The position numbers and the translations under genes are program-made. The notes under the pieces are model-generated. The model searched no databases. It was not told the DNA's origin and saw nothing but the letters and a program-made list of their open reading frames with translations. A DNA stretch of 64,000 nt from HGM12587 sp964602445 (GTDB lineage Bacteria; Bacillota; Clostridia; Lachnospirales; Lachnospiraceae): the NCBI GenBank assembly GCA_964602445.1, contig CAZRQV010000007.1, positions 7,517 through 71,516 of the forward strand. Direction: 5' to 3'. This document shows, piece after piece, positions 61,981 through 64,000 of the stretch. Positions within the stretch are counted from its first letter, which is position 1; every line of letters begins with the position of its first letter.

Positions 61981-62463
61981 ATGGCTGAAAAGAAAAACAT
62001 TTTGACTTACGAAGGACTTCGTAAACTGGAAGAAGAACTGGAAGACTTAAAAGTAGTAAAAAGAAAAGAAATCTCCTTAAAGATCAAAGAAGCAAGAGAA
62101 CAGGGAGATTTATCTGAAAATGCGGAATATGATGCTGCAAAAGATGAACAGCGTGATATTGAAGCAAGAATCGAACAGATCGAAAAACTTCTGAAAAATG
62201 CAGAAGTTGTAGATGAAGATGAAGTTGATCTGAACAAGATCAGTGTTGGTTGTAAAGTGAAAGTTCTTGATGTAGAATATGATGAAGAAGAAGAATTCAA
62301 AATCGTAGGTTCTTCTGAAGCAAGCAGCCTTCAGGGTAAAATTTCCAATGAGTCACCGGTAGGAAAAGCATTGCTGGGTGCTCAGGTAGGCGATGTAGTA
62401 GATGTAGAAACACAGGCAGGAATCATTCAGTATAAAGTACTGGAGATTCAGAGATCAAACTAA
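61981..62463 (+). CDS. greA: Transcription elongation factor GreA
   Basis: A 160-aa factor that rescues backtracked RNA polymerase by stimulating transcript cleavage. N-terminal coiled coil with LTYEGLRKLEEELEDLKVVKR and the tip acidic pair in SENAEYDAAKDEQ, then the C-terminal FKBP-like domain (VGCKVKVLDVEYDEEEEFKIVG, ISNESPVGKALLGAQVGDVV). ATG 61981 follows AGGAAGG; an upstream in-frame start at 61972 is inside that site. lysS follows 12 nt later. Confidence 0.95.
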   Translation: MAEKKNILTYEGLRKLEEELEDLKVVKRKEISLKIKEAREQGDLSENAEYDAAKDEQRDIEARIEQIEKLLKNAEVVDEDEVDLNKISVGCKVKVLDVEYDEEEEFKIVGSSEASSLQGKISNESPVGKALLGAQVGDVVDVETQAGIIQYKVLEIQRSN

Positions 62464-62475
62464 GAGGAGAAGACA

Positions 62476-63963
62476 ATGGCTGAAGAAAAAAATGTACAGG
62501 CACAGGACTTAAACCAGCTTAGAAAAGTAAGAAGAGATAAGCTGGCAGATCTGCAGGCAAATGGAAAAGACCCGTTCCAGATCACAAAATTTGATCAGAC
62601 ACATCACAGCATGGACATTAAAGACAACTTTGATACCATGGAAGGTCAGACAGTAACTATCGCAGGGCGTATGATGTCAAAACGTGTCATGGGAAAAGCT
62701 TCCTTCTGCGGAATTCAGGATCTTCAGGGAAATATCCAGTCATATGTGGCTCGTGATAACGTAGGCGAAGAGTCTTATAAAGATTTCAAAAAAATGGATA
62801 TCGGTGATATCGTAGGTATCACAGGGGAAGTATTCCGTACAAAAATGGGAGAAATTTCTATCCATGCAACAGAAGTAACTCTCTTATCTAAGAGTTTACA
62901 GATTTTACCGGAAAAATATCATGGACTGACCAATACAGATACAAGATATCGTCAGAGATACGTGGATCTGGTTATGAACGCAGAAGTAAAAGATACCTTT
63001 ATTAAGCGTTCTAAGATCATCAGCAGCATCCGCCGTTACTTAGACGGACAGGGATTCTTAGAAGTAGAAACTCCAATGCTCGTATCCAATGCAGGCGGTG
63101 CAGCAGCGAGACCGTTCATAACACATTCCAATGCATTAGATGAAGATTTCAAACTTCGTATTTCTTTGGAACTTTACTTAAAACGTCTGATCGTTGGCGG
63201 TATGGAAAGAGTTTATGAAATCGGCCGTGTATTCCGTAACGAAGGCTGTGATACAAGACACAACCCGGAATTCACACTGATGGAATTATATCAGGCTTAT
63301 ACAGATTACAACGGTATGATGGATCTGACAGAAAATATGTACCGTCACGTAGCACAGGAAGTACTTGGTACAACCACAATCGTGTATAACGGAATTGAAA
63401 TGGATCTTGGCAAACCATTCGAAAGAATCACAATGGTAGATGCCGTTAAGAAATATGCCGGTGTTGACTGGAATGAAATCCACACACTGGAAGATGCAAG
63501 AAAAGTTGCAGATGAACATCACGTAGAATACGAAGAAATGCATAAGAAAGGTGATATCCTGAACTTATTCTTCGAAGAATTCGTAGAACATCACTTAATC
63601 CAGCCAACCTTTGTAATGGATCATCCAATCGAAATCTCTCCATTAACAAAGAAAAAACCGGAAAATCCGGAATATGTAGAACGTTTCGAAATGTTCATGA
63701 ACGGCTGGGAAATGTGTAATGCATATTCTGAGTTAAATGACCCGATCGATCAGAGAGAACGTTTCAAAGCACAGGAAGAAATGCTTGCGCAGGGAAATGA
63801 AGAAGCCAATACGACAGATGAAGACTTCTTAAACGCTCTGGAAATCGGTATGCCGCCAACAGGTGGTATCGGATACGGTATCGACAGACTTTGTATGCTG
63901 CTGACAGATTCAGCTGCGATCAGAGATGTACTGCTGTTCCCGACCATGAAATCCCTGAACTAG
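62476..63963 (+). CDS. lysS: Lysyl-tRNA synthetase, class II
   Basis: A 495-aa synthetase charging tRNA-Lys. It has an N-terminal OB-fold anticodon-binding domain (VTIAGRMMSKRVMGKASFCGIQD) and a class II catalytic core with motif 1 (FLEVETPMLVSNAGGAAARPF), motif 2 (VYEIGRVFRNEG then HNPEFTLMELYQAY) and motif 3 (GGIGYGIDRLCMLLT). Length and the C-terminal VLLFPTMK are typical. AGAGGAG precedes the ATG. Co-transcribed with greA, a frequent Firmicute pairing. The last 37 nt of the window after its stop show nothing. Confidence 0.96.
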   Translation: MAEEKNVQAQDLNQLRKVRRDKLADLQANGKDPFQITKFDQTHHSMDIKDNFDTMEGQTVTIAGRMMSKRVMGKASFCGIQDLQGNIQSYVARDNVGEESYKDFKKMDIGDIVGITGEVFRTKMGEISIHATEVTLLSKSLQILPEKYHGLTNTDTRYRQRYVDLVMNAEVKDTFIKRSKIISSIRRYLDGQGFLEVETPMLVSNAGGAAARPFITHSNALDEDFKLRISLELYLKRLIVGGMERVYEIGRVFRNEGCDTRHNPEFTLMELYQAYTDYNGMMDLTENMYRHVAQEVLGTTTIVYNGIEMDLGKPFERITMVDAVKKYAGVDWNEIHTLEDARKVADEHHVEYEEMHKKGDILNLFFEEFVEHHLIQPTFVMDHPIEISPLTKKKPENPEYVERFEMFMNGWEMCNAYSELNDPIDQRERFKAQEEMLAQGNEEANTTDEDFLNALEIGMPPTGGIGYGIDRLCMLLTDSAAIRDVLLFPTMKSLN

Positions 63964-64000
63964 TGTTCGATTTTGGAGAGCATCCAGCATTGTCCTTAGA

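Noticed and set aside
1..64000. CRISPR arrays, tRNA or rRNA genes, intact insertion sequences
   Set aside because: I looked for regularly spaced repeats, CCA-ended cloverleafs, rRNA core sequences and transposase motifs and saw none; a dedicated scan could still find something small.

Overview
The window looks like a chromosomal segment of a low-to-moderate GC Firmicute of the family Lachnospiraceae. The housekeeping genes have strong AGGAGG-type ribosome binding sites, promoters are TTGACA/TATAAT-like, the largest proteins are secreted and carry Clostridia-type CWB2 wall-binding repeats, and small Lachnospiraceae-type conserved proteins are present. Four wall-anchored glycosidases aimed at mucin-type glycans suggest a gut mucin degrader, for example of the Ruminococcus torques/gnavus group. 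That genus-level placement is inference. No rRNA, tRNA, CRISPR array or intact insertion sequence was found.

Layout. 1-4454: end of a branched-chain amino acid binding protein gene, then livHMGF and a cytidylate-kinase-like gene. 4575-10905: pyrC, a small HTH repressor gene, a class A penicillin-binding protein, endonuclease III and a phospho-sugar mutase. 11264-28718: mucin-glycan island with a GH101 endo-alpha-N-acetylgalactosaminidase, a GH33 sialidase, a MalY-type C-S lyase and a GH20 hexosaminidase or lacto-N-biosidase; all three glycosidases end in a triple CWB2 module. 28856-33427: gdpP-rplI-dnaB and a MerR regulator. 33502-38810: NCS2 permease, DUF1858 protein, ferredoxin, MecA, acyl-ACP thioesterase, CvfB and a small protein. 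39065-39367: small membrane protein gene broken by an in-frame TAG. 39569-40429: YitT-family protein.

40782-46014 is the most unusual part. It is a visibly AT-richer cassette of six genes on one strand: a 475-aa HTH regulator with a TTG start, a four-helix membrane protein, a 282-aa protein whose repeated beta-hairpin pattern resembles an ABBA-type peptide prenyltransferase, a 50-aa peptide ending GCASSSCMAWD, a radical SAM/SPASM enzyme, and a cytosolic Hanks-type Ser/Thr kinase. A hairpin between the peptide and radical SAM genes would allow more peptide than enzyme to be made. I read this as a candidate new RiPP (ribosomally made, modified peptide) system in which one Cys/Ser/Trp-containing core could meet three kinds of modifying enzyme.

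46388-63963: dnaE-pfkA-trmH-type methyltransferase, an SH3/SleB cell wall hydrolase, a GH123 beta-N-acetylgalactosaminidase with the same CWB2 tail, argF with a small membrane protein, birA, a DUF6145-like protein, dusB, an uncharacterised protein, and greA-lysS behind a long structured leader. GH101 (releases Gal-GalNAc from Ser/Thr), GH33 (removes sialic acid), GH20 (removes GlcNAc or lacto-N-biose) and GH123 (removes beta-GalNAc) form a complementary cell-surface set for host O-glycans.
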